From contig NZ_VFNP01000002.1 in the NCBI RefSeq assembly GCF_006715635.1, forward strand, positions 3,739,002 to 3,803,001: DNA of 64,000 nt, in the 5' to 3' direction. Positions 9,636-18,649 of the stretch are shown here, one piece after another. The position numbers and the translations under genes are program-made. Origin of the DNA: Streptomyces sp. SLBN-118 (lineage in GTDB: Bacteria > Actinomycetota > Actinomycetes > Streptomycetales > Streptomycetaceae). Under the pieces are notes generated by a model. The model made no database searches and was not told the DNA's origin. It worked only from the letters and a program-made list of their open reading frames with translations. Each line of letters starts with the position of its first letter. The stretch's first letter is position 1.

Positions 9636-9665
9636 ACCCGGTCCGGGGCTGCCCTCGGACCGGGT
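9636..9665. terminator. Terminator shared by the DUF3073 gene and purM
   Basis: Perfect 10-bp stem, acccggtccg (9636-9645) with cggaccgggt (9656-9665), in the 59-base gap between the two convergent genes. On the plus strand it is followed by tctgt. It can act in both directions. Confidence 0.75.
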
Positions 9666-9675
9666 TCTGTGCTGT

Positions 9676-10743
9676 TCAGCTTGCGTACTCACCCGTGAGT
9701 TCGGCGCCCGTGGTGCGGTCGCCGCGGTCGGTGATCTCTCCCGCGACCCAGGCGTCGACGCCGCGGTCCGCAAGCGTGGTCAGCGCCACGTCCACCGACT
9801 CCTCGGGGACGACGGCGATCATGCCCACGCCCATGTTGAGCGTCTTCTCCAGCTCCAGTCGCTCGACGGCGCCGGCCGTGCCGACGAGATCGAAGACGGC
9901 GCCGGGGGTCCAGGTCGACCGGTCGACGACCGCGTGCAGATTGTCCGGGATCACCCGGGCGAGGTTGTTGGCAAGACCGCCGCCGGTGACATGGCTGAAA
10001 GCGTGCACCTCGGTGGTCCGGGTGAGCGCCAGGCAGTCCAGCGAGTAGATCTTGGTCGGTTCGAGCAGTTCCTCACCCAGCGTCCGGCCGAACTCCTCGA
10101 CCTGCTGGTCCAGGGACATCTTCGCCCGGTCGAACAGCACATGACGGACCAGCGAGTACCCGTTGGAGTGAAGGCCCGAAGACGCCATCGCGATGACCGC
10201 GTCACCCGTACGGATACGATCCGCGCCCAGCAGACGGTCGGCCTCGACCACGCCCGTACCGGCGCCGGCGACGTCGAAGTCGTCCTCGCCGAGGAGTCCG
10301 GGGTGCTCGGCGGTCTCGCCGCCGACCAGAGCGCAGCCCGCCAGGACACAGCCTTCGGCGATGCCCTTGACGATGGCGGCGACCCGCTCGGGGTGAACCT
10401 TGCCCACGCAGATGTAGTCGGTCATGAAGAGCGGCTCGGCGCCGCAGACGACCAGGTCGTCGACGACCATGCCGACGAGGTCGTGGCCGATCGAGTCGTA
10501 CACACCCATCCGGCGGGCAAGATCGACCTTTGTGCCGACGCCGTCGGTGGCGGAGGCGAGCAGCGGGCGCTCGTAGCGCTTGAGGGCGGAGGCGTCGAAG
10601 AGACCGGCGAAACCGCCGAGGCCGCCGAGGGCCTCGGGGCGCTGCGTCTTCTTCACCCACTCCTTCATCAGCTCGACGGCGCGGTCGCCCGCTTCGATGT
10701 CGACGCCCGCAGCTGCGTAGCTGGCACCGGTGGTCTCGGTCAT
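9676..10743 (-). CDS. purM: Phosphoribosylformylglycinamidine cyclo-ligase (AIR synthetase)
   Basis: Step 5 of de novo purine synthesis: ATP-dependent closure of FGAM to AIR. The 355-residue protein is the usual PurM length. It begins with YAAAGVDIEAGDRAVELMK, carries the ATP-binding ASATDGVGTKVDLA segment at about residues 64-77, and has GGETAEHPG and SGLHSNGYSLVR as expected. It lies 30 bases downstream of purF on the same strand, so the two form an operon. The start ATG at 10743 fits the family N-terminus. Confidence 0.97.
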   Translation of the reverse strand: MTETTGASYAAAGVDIEAGDRAVELMKEWVKKTQRPEALGGLGGFAGLFDASALKRYERPLLASATDGVGTKVDLARRMGVYDSIGHDLVGMVVDDLVVCGAEPLFMTDYICVGKVHPERVAAIVKGIAEGCVLAGCALVGGETAEHPGLLGEDDFDVAGAGTGVVEADRLLGADRIRTGDAVIAMASSGLHSNGYSLVRHVLFDRAKMSLDQQVEEFGRTLGEELLEPTKIYSLDCLALTRTTEVHAFSHVTGGGLANNLARVIPDNLHAVVDRSTWTPGAVFDLVGTAGAVERLELEKTLNMGVGMIAVVPEESVDVALTTLADRGVDAWVAGEITDRGDRTTGAELTGEYAS

Positions 10744-10773
10744 AGCGATGAGCTTTCGTGTCGTACTGCGGGG

Positions 10774-12291
10774 TTACGGACGACGGAGCGCGTCGGCGGC
10801 ATCGGCACCGCCCGCCAGCTCGGTCTCCAGAAGCTGCTTGCCGAGCAGCTCGGGATCGGGAAGATCCATCGGGTACTCGCCGTCGAAGCAGGCTCGGCAC
10901 AGATTCGGCTTGGCGATGGTGGTCGCCTCGATCATGCCGTCCAGGGAGATGTACGAGAGCGAGTCCGCACCCAGCGAGGTGCCGATCTCCTCGATCGTCA
11001 TGCCGTTGGCGATCAGCTCGGCCCGGGTGGCGAAGTCGATACCGAAGAAGCAGGGCCACTTCACCGGCGGGGACGAGATCCGGATGTGGACCTCGGCGGC
11101 GCCGGCCTCGCGGAGCATCTTGACCAGGGCGCGCTGGGTGTTGCCGCGGACGATCGAGTCGTCGACCACGACCAGGCGCTTGCCCCGGATGACTTCCTTG
11201 AGGGGGTTGAGCTTGAGGCGGATGCCCAGCTGGCGGATGGTCTGGGACGGCTGGATGAAGGTGCGGCCGACATAGGCGTTCTTCACCAGGCCGGAGCCGT
11301 AGGGGATACCGCTGGCCTCGGCGTAACCGATGGCGGCGGGGGTACCGGACTCCGGTGTCGCTATCACCAGATCGGCCTCGACGGGAGCTTCCTTGGCAAG
11401 CCTGCGGCCCATCTCCACACGGGAGAGGTAGACGTTCCGGCCGGCGATGTCGGTGTCGGGGCGGGCCAGGTAGACGTACTCGAAGACACAGCCCTTGGGC
11501 TTCGCTTCTGCGAAGCGGGAGGTGCGGATGCCGTTCTCGTCGATGGCGATGAGCTCGCCCGGCTCGATCTCGCGGACATAGCTCGCGCCGCAGATGTCGA
11601 GGGCGGCCGACTCACTCGCGACGACCCAGCCGCGGTCGAGGCGGCCGAGGACGAGCGGGCGGATGCCCTGCGGGTCGCGGGCGGCGTACAGGGTGTTCTC
11701 GTCCATGAAGACGAGCGAGAAGGCGCCCAGCACCTCCGGCAGCACCTTGGCAGCGGCCGCCTCGATGCTCAGGGCTTTGCCGTCGCCGTCGACCTGGCCC
11801 GCGAGGAGCGCGGTGACCAGATCGGTGTCGTTGGTGGCGGCGACCTGGGTGGCCCGGCCGTTCTCCTTGGGGAGAGCCGCGACCATCTCGGCGAGTTGGG
11901 CGGTGTTGACCAGGTTTCCGTTGTGGCCGAGCGCGATCGAGCCGTTGGCAGTCGCCCGGAAGGTCGGCTGCGCGTTCTCCCACACGGAGGCGCCCGTGGT
12001 CGAGTAGCGGGCGTGACCGACCGCGATATGACCCTTGAGGGAGCCGAGAGAGGTCTCGTCGAAGACCTGGGAGACCAGGCCCATATCCTTGAAGACGAGG
12101 ATCTGGGAGCCGTTGCTCACCGCGATTCCCGCGGATTCCTGGCCTCGATGTTGGAGGGCGTAGAGCCCGAAGTAAGTGAGCTTCGCGACCTCTTCGCCCG
12201 GGGCCCAGACACCGAAGACGCCGCAAGCGTCCTGGGGGCCTTTCTCACCGGGGAGCAGGTCGTGGTTGAGTCGTCCGTCACCACGTGGCAC
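10774..12291 (-). CDS. purF: Amidophosphoribosyltransferase
   Basis: First committed step of purine synthesis, PRPP plus glutamine to phosphoribosylamine. In this 505-residue protein Cys23 (in PQDACGVFGVW) is the expected N-terminal nucleophile after removal of a 22-residue propeptide. The glutaminase domain includes LQHRGQESAG and GHARYSTTG. The PRPP loop VVVDDSIVRGNT is near residue 380, and the C-terminal CRACFDGEYP segment fits the iron-sulfur type of PurF. Start: GTG at 12291. First gene of the purF-purM operon. Confidence 0.97.
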   Translation of the reverse strand: MPRGDGRLNHDLLPGEKGPQDACGVFGVWAPGEEVAKLTYFGLYALQHRGQESAGIAVSNGSQILVFKDMGLVSQVFDETSLGSLKGHIAVGHARYSTTGASVWENAQPTFRATANGSIALGHNGNLVNTAQLAEMVAALPKENGRATQVAATNDTDLVTALLAGQVDGDGKALSIEAAAAKVLPEVLGAFSLVFMDENTLYAARDPQGIRPLVLGRLDRGWVVASESAALDICGASYVREIEPGELIAIDENGIRTSRFAEAKPKGCVFEYVYLARPDTDIAGRNVYLSRVEMGRRLAKEAPVEADLVIATPESGTPAAIGYAEASGIPYGSGLVKNAYVGRTFIQPSQTIRQLGIRLKLNPLKEVIRGKRLVVVDDSIVRGNTQRALVKMLREAGAAEVHIRISSPPVKWPCFFGIDFATRAELIANGMTIEEIGTSLGADSLSYISLDGMIEATTIAKPNLCRACFDGEYPMDLPDPELLGKQLLETELAGGADAADALRRP

Positions 12292-12565
12292 GGCACCGAG
12301 TGTAGGCGAGATCGACCACTGGTCCGAATTGGGGATACGCGCCGGGCTTGCGCGAAGGGTGGTCCCCAGTGTTCTTACGCGGTGCCGCCTCTTGGTGACC
12401 GGGCGGTCACGCTGGCGCAGCGCCGGCGCGTTGACCTGGTCCGTGTCCTCGGCGAACCTGTCGCCGCGCCGGGCAGGACCCGCACCCCGACGTCGGGAAG
12501 GCCTGGTTTCCGTCCGCCGGGCACCCGCTGCAAGGGCGTCAGGGACCAGGTCGGCGTTGCCCTTG

Positions 12566-13384
12566 TCACACCCGGGCGGGCGTCGCCGTCGCGGCCAGTC
12601 CCTTGCCGTTCTCCCCGGTGAGAGCCAGGCTGCGGTACTCGATCTTGTACGTCACCTTGCCGTTCAGGACCTTCAGCAAGTGGCTCTCCACCATCTGCGC
12701 CGTGCCGGTGCACATCCTGCGGGTGGTGGCGAGCCGGTCGAAGGTGATGGTGGAGCCGGAGATCTTCGCGGTGCTGGTGAAGGTGTTGCAGCCGAGGCTG
12801 CCGCGTACGGAACCGTCCTTGGCGAAGGTCATGTAGGCGTTCTTCTCCGTGCCGGCGGGCATGGAGGACGCGGTGTCGCCGGTCACCAGGGAGTCAACGG
12901 TCCACTTGGTGCCCACGAGCGGGGCGGGCTTCTTGGAGCTGAGGGCGATGGAGTCGCCCTTGTCGGTCGTCAACGTGAGCTTCCCGTCGGTGATCTTCGC
13001 TGTGAGCTTGCCGGACAAGGCGGTCCGCAGCGTGTCCTCGAAGGCCATGCGGCCCTTGTCGCAGGCCATCTCGGTCTGCACGGCATTGCCCACGGTGATC
13101 GTGTCCCCCTCGACCTTCACGTCGGCGCCGAAGCTGTTGCAGCCGTAGCTGCCCTGGGCGCGGCCCTTGGAGGTGATCTCGACATGAGCGCCCTCGGGGG
13201 CCAGGGACTTCTTCCCGCCGGTGGTCACGCTGTCGACGGACCAGTGGACGCCGGTCAGGGGCAGATCGGTCGAGACCGACCCGCCGGCGTCGCCGGTGCC
13301 GGATCCGGAACCCGTTTCCGTGCCGCAGGCCGCGAGGGCGAGCAGCGCCAGGGCGGTGACTGGGATGCTCAGCTGGTTTCGCAT
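12566..13384 (-). CDS. Secreted lipoprotein with two META (HslJ-like) domains
   Basis: A 272-residue precursor. The signal peptide MRNQLSIPVTALALLALAAC ends in a lipobox with Cys20, so the protein should be lipid-anchored outside the membrane. Two tandem META domains follow, each opening with a tWxVdS strand and containing a YGCNSFGA or LGCNTFTS motif (about residues 50-150 and 155-265). HslJ-type META proteins in other bacteria are linked to heat or antibiotic stress; the role here is unknown. The ATG at 13384 is chosen because it starts the signal peptide; the open frame extends upstream without one. It lies between purine genes but is unrelated to them. Confidence 0.85.
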   Translation of the reverse strand: MRNQLSIPVTALALLALAACGTETGSGSGTGDAGGSVSTDLPLTGVHWSVDSVTTGGKKSLAPEGAHVEITSKGRAQGSYGCNSFGADVKVEGDTITVGNAVQTEMACDKGRMAFEDTLRTALSGKLTAKITDGKLTLTTDKGDSIALSSKKPAPLVGTKWTVDSLVTGDTASSMPAGTEKNAYMTFAKDGSVRGSLGCNTFTSTAKISGSTITFDRLATTRRMCTGTAQMVESHLLKVLNGKVTYKIEYRSLALTGENGKGLAATATPARV

Positions 13385-13455
13385 ACCGATCTGACGGGGC
13401 CACTGTGGCTCTGGTTCCCCGCCTTCCTGCGCCTTCCCCCGCCCTGCCACCGCGC

Positions 13456-14247
13456 TCAGCCCAGGATCGGGAGCAGCGCGGAGAGATCGGCGCGTTCCCC
13501 GCCGGCGCTGACCTTCGCCGCGTCGATCGCCTCGGCCCATCCCGTACGCCCGGTGGCGAGACGGATCCAGGTCAGCGGATCGGTCTCGACGACATTGGGC
13601 GGGGTACCCCGGGTGTGCCGCGGGCCCTCGACGCACTGCACTACGGCGAACGGCGGCACCCGTACCTCGGTGGAGGCACCCGGTGCCTTCACCGCGAGCG
13701 CGTCTGCGAGCAGCCGGGTACATGTGGCGAGCGCCTGCCGGTCGCAGGGGATGCCGAGCCCGGTGGCATCGTTCAAGTCGTCGGTGTGGACGATGAGTTC
13801 GACGGTACGGGTGACCAGGAAGTCGCCGAACCGTATCGCGCCGACGCGGGCGGCGAGGAGCCGGTCGTCGGAGGCGACGGCCAGCAGCTCGGTGAGCCGG
13901 GCCGCGGTCCGGGCGTACAGCTCCGGGGGCTCGGCAATCGCCGTGATCTTCTTGGTGTCCTCCGCGACGCTCCCGGCGTGCTTGACCGTCGCGAACGGCC
14001 AGTCCAGCAGCTCGACTTCCACTGCTGCGGGCGCCGGGTTCGCGTAGGTCCGGACGACCGTGTCCATCGCCATGGCGATGTGCCCGGCCAGGTCACGTAC
14101 GGTCCAGTCCCCGAGCCGGGTCGGCAGAGCGAGCTGCTCGGGCGTGAGGGTGCCCACCGCGCGCCGTACATGCTCGAACTGGGCGAGAACTGCGGTCCGG
14201 ATCTTGGCGGAGTCGTAGCTGCGGGTGCGCTTCTTGGCCGGTGGCAT
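13456..14247 (-). CDS. Mycothiol-dependent maleylpyruvate isomerase family protein
   Basis: A 263-residue protein of the DinB/MDMPI superfamily. The N-terminal helical domain has LGDWTVRDLAGHI, whose His fits the first metal ligand, and RTVELIVHTDDL, which supplies the later Glu/His ligands. The C-terminal third resembles the small alpha/beta (sterol-carrier-like) domain attached in actinobacterial members. Founding members use mycothiol to isomerise maleylpyruvate; most Streptomyces paralogues have unknown substrates. No catabolic neighbours support a specific role. It lies on the same strand as purL but behind a terminator, so it is transcribed separately. Confidence 0.8.
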   Translation of the reverse strand: MPPAKKRTRSYDSAKIRTAVLAQFEHVRRAVGTLTPEQLALPTRLGDWTVRDLAGHIAMAMDTVVRTYANPAPAAVEVELLDWPFATVKHAGSVAEDTKKITAIAEPPELYARTAARLTELLAVASDDRLLAARVGAIRFGDFLVTRTVELIVHTDDLNDATGLGIPCDRQALATCTRLLADALAVKAPGASTEVRVPPFAVVQCVEGPRHTRGTPPNVVETDPLTWIRLATGRTGWAEAIDAAKVSAGGERADLSALLPILG

Positions 14248-14291
14248 GAGACCGACACTAAAGGGTGGCTATGACAGCCGCAGGTACCGCC

Positions 14292-14322
14292 AAAACCCCC
14301 GCCCGGAAGGACCGGACGGGGG
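14292..14322 (-). terminator. Terminator of the purSQL operon
   Basis: An 11-bp stem with one mismatch, cccccgcccgg with ccggacggggg, followed on the minus strand by four T. It lies 19 bases after the purL stop. Confidence 0.75.
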
Positions 14323-14340
14323 TTACTGAGCCGCTCTGCG

Positions 14341-16602
14341 TCAGACCAGCAGACCAGGGATGGTCTCCTCGTGAGCCGTACGGAGCTCGCTCAGCGCGAT
14401 GCTGAACTCGCCCTGCACATCCACCACTGCCTGTGAATCGGACCCGTCCACGACACCGATGCGCGTCACGGGCAGACCCCGCGCCCCGCACATGTCGTTG
14501 AAGCGGAGCTCCTCGCTGCGCGGAACGGACACGACGGCACGGCCGGCCGACTCACTGAACAGGAACGTGAAGGCGTCGAGCCCGTCCGGGACGATCAGCC
14601 GCGCGCCCGTGCCACCGCGCAGGCACGACTCGACGACCGCCTGGATCAGGCCGCCGTCCGACAGGTCGTGCGCGGCGTCGATCATGCCGTCGCGGGAGGC
14701 CGAGATCAGGATCTCGCCGAGCAGCTTCTCCCGGTCCAGGTCCACAGCAGGCGGCAGTCCGCCGAGGTGGTCGTGGATCACCTGGGACCAGGCCGAGCCG
14801 CCGAACTCCTCACGCGTGTCGCCGAGCAGGTAGAGGAGCTGGCCCTCTTCCGCGAAGGCGATCGGCGTACGGCGGTTGACGTCGTCGATGACACCGAGGA
14901 CCGCCACGACGGGCGTCGGGTGGATCGCGACCTCACCCGTCTGGTTGTAGAGGGAGACATTGCCGCCGGTGACCGGGGTGCCGAGCTGGAGGCAGCCGTC
15001 CGCGAGACCGCGGGTGGCCTCCGCGAACTGCCACATGACGTCCGGGTCCTCGGGCGAGCCGAAGTTCAGGCAGTCGGAGACGGCGAGCGGCCGGGCCCCG
15101 GAGGCGGCGACATTGCGGTACGCCTCGGCCAGCGCGAGCTGGGCGCCCGTGTAGGGGTCGAGCTTGGCGTACCGGCCGTTGCCGTCGGTCGCCATGGCCA
15201 CGCCCAGGTTCGACTCCGCGTCGATCCGGATCATGCCCGCGTCCTCGGGCTGGGCCAGCACGGTGTTGCCCTGCACGAAACGGTCGTACTGATCCGTGAT
15301 CCAGGACTTCGACGCCTGGTTGGGCGACGCGACCAGTTTGAGGACCTGCTCCCGCAGCTCCTCGGAGGTCGCCGGCCGGGGCAGCTTGTTCGCGTCGTCG
15401 GCCTGGAGCGCGTCCTGCCACTGCGGACGGGCGTAGGGACGGTGGTACGTCGGGCCCTCGTGCGCGACGGACCGCGGGGGTACGTCGACGATCTGCTCAC
15501 CGTGCCAGAAGATCTCCAGCCGCTCGCCCTCGGTCACCTCACCGATGACGGTGGCGATGACGTCCCACTTCTCGCAGATCTCCATGAAGCGGTCGACCTT
15601 GCCGGGCTCGACGATCGCGCACATGCGCTCCTGCGACTCGCTCATGAGGATCTCCTCGGGCGAGAGGGTCGCATCACGCAGCGGGACGGTGTCGAGTTCG
15701 ACGCGCATACCGCCCGAACCGGCGCTCGCCAGCTCGGAGGTGGCGCAGGACAGACCTGCGCCGCCGAGGTCCTGGATGCCCGCGACCAGCTGCTCCTTGA
15801 AGATCTCGAGCGTGCACTCGATGAGGAGCTTCTCCTGGAAGGGGTCGCCGACCTGGACGGCGGGGCGCTTGGCGGGACCGGTCGACTCGAAGGTCTCCGA
15901 CGCCAGGACGGACACGCCGCCGATGCCGTCGCCGCCCGTGCGGGCGCCGTACAGGATGACCTTGTTGCCGGGGCCGGACGCCTGCGCGAGGTGGATGTCC
16001 TCGTGCTTCATCACGCCGATGCAGCCCGCGTTGACCAGCGGATTGCCCTGGTAGCACTCGTCGAAGACGACCTCGCCGCCGATGTTCGGCAGGCCCAGGC
16101 AGTTGCCGTAGCCGCCGATGCCCGCGACGACGCCCGGCAGGACGCGCTTGGTGTCGGGGTGGTCGGCGGCGCCGAAGCGCAGCGGGTCGACGACCGCGAC
16201 CGGGCGGGCGCCCATCGCGAGGATGTCGCGGACGATGCCGCCGACACCGGTGGCCGCGCCCTGGTAGGGCTCGATGTAGCTCGGGTGGTTGTGCGACTCG
16301 ACCTTGAAGGTGACCGCGTAGCCCTGTCCGACGTCGACGACACCGGCGTTCTCGCCGATGCCTACGAGCATGGCGTCGCTCTCGGGCTTCTTCTCGCTGA
16401 ACTGCTTCAGGTGGACCTTGCTGCTCTTGTACGAGCAGTGCTCGGACCACATGACGGAGTACATGGCGAGCTCGGCGCCGGTGGGCCGGCGGCCGAGGAT
16501 CTCGCGGATGCGCTCGTACTCGTCCTGCTTGAGGCCGAGTTCCTTCCAGGGCTGCTCGACGTCCGGGGTCCCGGCCGCGTGCTTGACCGTATCCAGGCTC
16601 AT
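14341..16602 (-). CDS. purL: Phosphoribosylformylglycinamidine synthase, large subunit
   Basis: Step 4 of purine synthesis, FGAR to FGAM. The 753-residue small-type PurL lacks the fused glutaminase and therefore needs PurQ and PurS, both encoded just upstream. Family motifs include [16 protein letters not shown] near residue 50, the glycine-rich [17 protein letters not shown], and a second pseudo-repeat with [19 protein letters not shown]. It overlaps purQ by 4 bases, typical of translational coupling. The operon runs purS-purQ-purL on the minus strand and ends at the hairpin at 14292. Confidence 0.97.
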   Translation of the reverse strand: MSLDTVKHAAGTPDVEQPWKELGLKQDEYERIREILGRRPTGAELAMYSVMWSEHCSYKSSKVHLKQFSEKKPESDAMLVGIGENAGVVDVGQGYAVTFKVESHNHPSYIEPYQGAATGVGGIVRDILAMGARPVAVVDPLRFGAADHPDTKRVLPGVVAGIGGYGNCLGLPNIGGEVVFDECYQGNPLVNAGCIGVMKHEDIHLAQASGPGNKVILYGARTGGDGIGGVSVLASETFESTGPAKRPAVQVGDPFQEKLLIECTLEIFKEQLVAGIQDLGGAGLSCATSELASAGSGGMRVELDTVPLRDATLSPEEILMSESQERMCAIVEPGKVDRFMEICEKWDVIATVIGEVTEGERLEIFWHGEQIVDVPPRSVAHEGPTYHRPYARPQWQDALQADDANKLPRPATSEELREQVLKLVASPNQASKSWITDQYDRFVQGNTVLAQPEDAGMIRIDAESNLGVAMATDGNGRYAKLDPYTGAQLALAEAYRNVAASGARPLAVSDCLNFGSPEDPDVMWQFAEATRGLADGCLQLGTPVTGGNVSLYNQTGEVAIHPTPVVAVLGVIDDVNRRTPIAFAEEGQLLYLLGDTREEFGGSAWSQVIHDHLGGLPPAVDLDREKLLGEILISASRDGMIDAAHDLSDGGLIQAVVESCLRGGTGARLIVPDGLDAFTFLFSESAGRAVVSVPRSEELRFNDMCGARGLPVTRIGVVDGSDSQAVVDVQGEFSIALSELRTAHEETIPGLLV

Positions 16603-17279
16603 GGGTTGACCAGCTTCTTGAGGATCGAGGTGAAGAAACCGAGGCCGTCGGTGCGGCCCGTGCCGATGAGGGGCTCGACGGCGTGCTCCGGGTGCGGCAT
16701 CAGGCCCACGACATTGCCGGCGGCGTTGGTGATGCCCGCGATGTCACGGAGCGAGCCGTTCGGATTGAAGTCGAGATAGCGGAAGGCGACCCGGCCCTCG
16801 GCCTCCAGCTCGTCGAGCACGCGCTCGTCGGCGACGTACCGCCCGTCCATGTTCTTGAGCGGGATCTGGATCTCCTGGCCCTCGGTGTAGTCCGCGGTCC
16901 AGGCCGTCCGGCTCGTCTCCACCCGCAGCTTCTGCTCACGGCAGATGAAGTGCAGATGGTTGTTCCGGAGCATGGCGCCCGGCAGCAGATGCGATTCGGT
17001 GAGGATCTGGAAGCCGTTGCAGATTCCGAGAACCGGCATGCCCGCCCGGGCCTGGTCGATGATCGTCTCCATCACCGGCGAGAACCGGGAGATGGCTCCG
17101 GCGCGCAGATAGTCGCCGTAGGAGAAACCTCCGGCGAGGACCACGGCGTCGACCTGCTTGAGGTCCTTGTCGCGGTGCCAGAGCGAGACGGGCTCGGCGC
17201 CCGCGAGGCGGACGGCGCGCAGGCTGTCCTGGTCGTCGAGCGTGCCGGGGAAAGTGACGACTCCGATACGAGCGGTCAC
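16599..17279 (-). CDS. purQ: Phosphoribosylformylglycinamidine synthase, glutaminase subunit
   Basis: Class I glutamine amidotransferase subunit of 226 residues that supplies ammonia to PurL. The nucleophile elbow GICNGFQ puts the catalytic Cys at residue 87; the His-Glu pair lies in LMPHPEHA near the C-terminus. Overlaps of 4 bases with purL and 4 bases with purS show a coupled operon. Confidence 0.97.
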   Translation of the reverse strand: MTARIGVVTFPGTLDDQDSLRAVRLAGAEPVSLWHRDKDLKQVDAVVLAGGFSYGDYLRAGAISRFSPVMETIIDQARAGMPVLGICNGFQILTESHLLPGAMLRNNHLHFICREQKLRVETSRTAWTADYTEGQEIQIPLKNMDGRYVADERVLDELEAEGRVAFRYLDFNPNGSLRDIAGITNAAGNVVGLMPHPEHAVEPLIGTGRTDGLGFFTSILKKLVNP

Positions 17280-17521
17280 GATTCCACCTTTACGACGAAG
17301 TCCTCGATGACGGTGTTGGCGAGGAACGTTTCGGCCATCTCATGGATGCGGGCGAGGACGGCCTCGTCGACCGGCCCCTCCACCTCCAGCTCGAAACGCT
17401 TTCCCTGACGTACGTCCGCGATTCCGTCGAATCCGAGACGCGGCAGTGCACGCTGTACTGCCTGTCCCTGGGGGTCGAGGATCTCGGGCTTGAGCATGAC
17501 GTCGACTACGACGCGTGCCAC
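17276..17521 (-). CDS. purS: Phosphoribosylformylglycinamidine synthase subunit PurS
   Basis: An 81-residue scaffold subunit that joins PurQ to PurL. The sequence [20 protein letters not shown] and [18 protein letters not shown] is typical PurS. Two in-frame GTG codons compete. The one at 17521 has gggag 5 bases upstream, whereas the one at 17527 overlaps that site, so 17521 is preferred. First gene of the operon, with a palindrome about 57 bases upstream. Confidence 0.93.
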   Translation of the reverse strand: MARVVVDVMLKPEILDPQGQAVQRALPRLGFDGIADVRQGKRFELEVEGPVDEAVLARIHEMAETFLANTVIEDFVVKVES

Positions 17522-17577
17522 GGGCACTCCCGGTGGTGTGTTGCGAGGGCGGTTCCCTCAGCGTACCCGCCCGAAAA

Positions 17578-17593
17578 ATCTACGCGGGTAGAT
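17578..17593. promoter_or_regulatory. Palindrome upstream of purS and the lsr2-like gene
   Basis: ATCTAC-GCGG-GTAGAT, with perfect 6-bp arms and a 4-base spacer, in the 291-base gap between divergent purS and the lsr2-like gene. It is a plausible operator. Which gene it would serve cannot be told. Confidence 0.4.
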
Positions 17594-17812
17594 ATCCGGA
17601 GAACGCCCAGGGAAAATCCCGGGAAAGAATCCCGAACGCCATTGCATCGGACACGCGCATGTAATTGGCTGGGCTTCACAATGCAGTGCGGACCGCTGTA
17701 CAAAGGAATACAGAGGAAAGCATCATTGCCCCTCATCAGCCGGAAACCCGGTATCACCGCATGCGGGCACGCATGTCAGAACCGGTGATACCGCAGGAAA
17801 GGACCGATATCC

Positions 17813-18148
17813 GTGGCTCAGCGAGTAGTGGTCACGCTCTCCGACGACATCGACGGCGGAGAAGCGGCGGAAACGGTCGCGTTCGCACTGGACGGTAAGT
17901 CGTACGAGATCGACCTCAATCCCTCCAATGCAAAGAAACTGCGCAAGGCCTTGGCTCCCTACGTGGCGGCAGGCCGTAAGCGGACAAACACCGGGAAGCG
18001 TGACAAGTCCCGTGTCTCCTACCGGCACACGTCGGTCGAGCCCGCCCCGGCGGCCGTACGGGCCTGGGCCCAGTCCAACAAGATGGACGTGCCGGCCCGC
18101 GGACGGATCCCCAAGGCGGTCTACGAGGCTTTCCGCGCGGCCAGTTGA
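17813..18148 (+). CDS. Lsr2-family nucleoid-associated protein (LsrL-like)
   Basis: A 111-residue xenogeneic-silencing-type protein. The N-terminal dimerisation domain starts VVVTLSDDIDGGEAAETV with the usual GKSYEIDL strand. A basic linker follows, and the C-terminal domain ends in the AT-hook-like RGRIP at about residues 96-100, the residues that insert into the minor groove of A/T-rich DNA. Start GTG, with gaaagga about 8 bases upstream. From memory, Streptomyces carry two Lsr2 proteins, and the paralogue next to purS is the less-studied LsrL, so the main Lsr2 is probably elsewhere. The upstream region is A/T-rich for this genome. Confidence 0.9.
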   Translation: MAQRVVVTLSDDIDGGEAAETVAFALDGKSYEIDLNPSNAKKLRKALAPYVAAGRKRTNTGKRDKSRVSYRHTSVEPAPAAVRAWAQSNKMDVPARGRIPKAVYEAFRAAS

Positions 18149-18179
18149 GAGGCCGGCCGAGAGCGCTCGCCGATCCGAG

Positions 18180-18210
18180 TTGCACGGCACCCCCGCTGTT
18201 CGGCTAGAGT
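18180..18210 (+). promoter_or_regulatory. Candidate promoter of the tRNA-Gly pair
   Basis: TTGCAC (18180-18185), a 19-base spacer and TAGAGT (18205-18210), 49 bases before tRNA-Gly(TCC). It is a good match to a housekeeping promoter. Confidence 0.55.
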
Positions 18211-18259
18211 CTGGAGCACGCCGAGGGGCGAGGCCGCAGGGCCCGACCCCGCGCAGCGT

Positions 18260-18331
18260 GCGGGTGTAGTTCAGTAGCAGAACATCCCCCTTCCAGGGGG
18301 AAGGCGCAGTGTGCAATTCCTGTCACCCGCT
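18260..18331 (+). tRNA. tRNA-Gly (anticodon TCC)
   Basis: Acceptor arms GCGGGTG and CACCCGC pair. The anticodon stem CCCCC/GGGGG encloses loop TTCCA-type bases giving TCC. 72 bases, no encoded CCA. Confidence 0.95.
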
Positions 18332-18411
18332 CTGCATCGCTTTACCGGTCGCGGTCATGGATCAGGTAGGGTGGTGGACGCACCGCCCAGTGAGAGCTGA
18401 GCGGCAGCAAT

Positions 18412-18484
18412 GCGGACGTGGCTCAGTTGGTAGAGCATCACCTTGCCAAGGTGAGGGTCGCGAGTTCGAATCTCGTCGTCCGCT
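18412..18484 (+). tRNA. tRNA-Gly (anticodon GCC), copy 1
   Basis: Acceptor arms GCGGACG and CGTCCGC pair; the anticodon loop TTGCCAA gives GCC. It differs from the copy at 22203 by compensating changes in the anticodon and T stems. Confidence 0.97.
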
Positions 18485-18490
18485 CAGAGT

Positions 18491-18521
18491 GAAGGCCCTG
18501 GTCGATATGACCGGGGCCTTC
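18491..18521 (+). terminator. Terminator after tRNA-Gly copy 1
   Basis: A 13-bp stem, gaaggccctggtc (18491-18503) with gaccggggccttc (18509-18521), including one wobble pair, then ttcgt. Nearly the same hairpin follows the other tRNA-Gly(GCC) gene. Confidence 0.8.
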
Positions 18522-18649
18522 TTCGTGTACGCCCTTCGTATGCGTCCCTCGTATGTGCCCACGTCCGCATCGGTCCCGATGACATGCGTCATGAACAGCG
18601 GTGACAGCCCGCACTGCCGGGCGGGCCCCGCCGGCCCAAGCCTTGAGTC

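Noticed and set aside
9934..12621. Long open frame on the plus strand opposite purM and purF
   Set aside because: Its sequence is the low-complexity antisense of two certain purine genes; long antisense frames are normal at this G+C.
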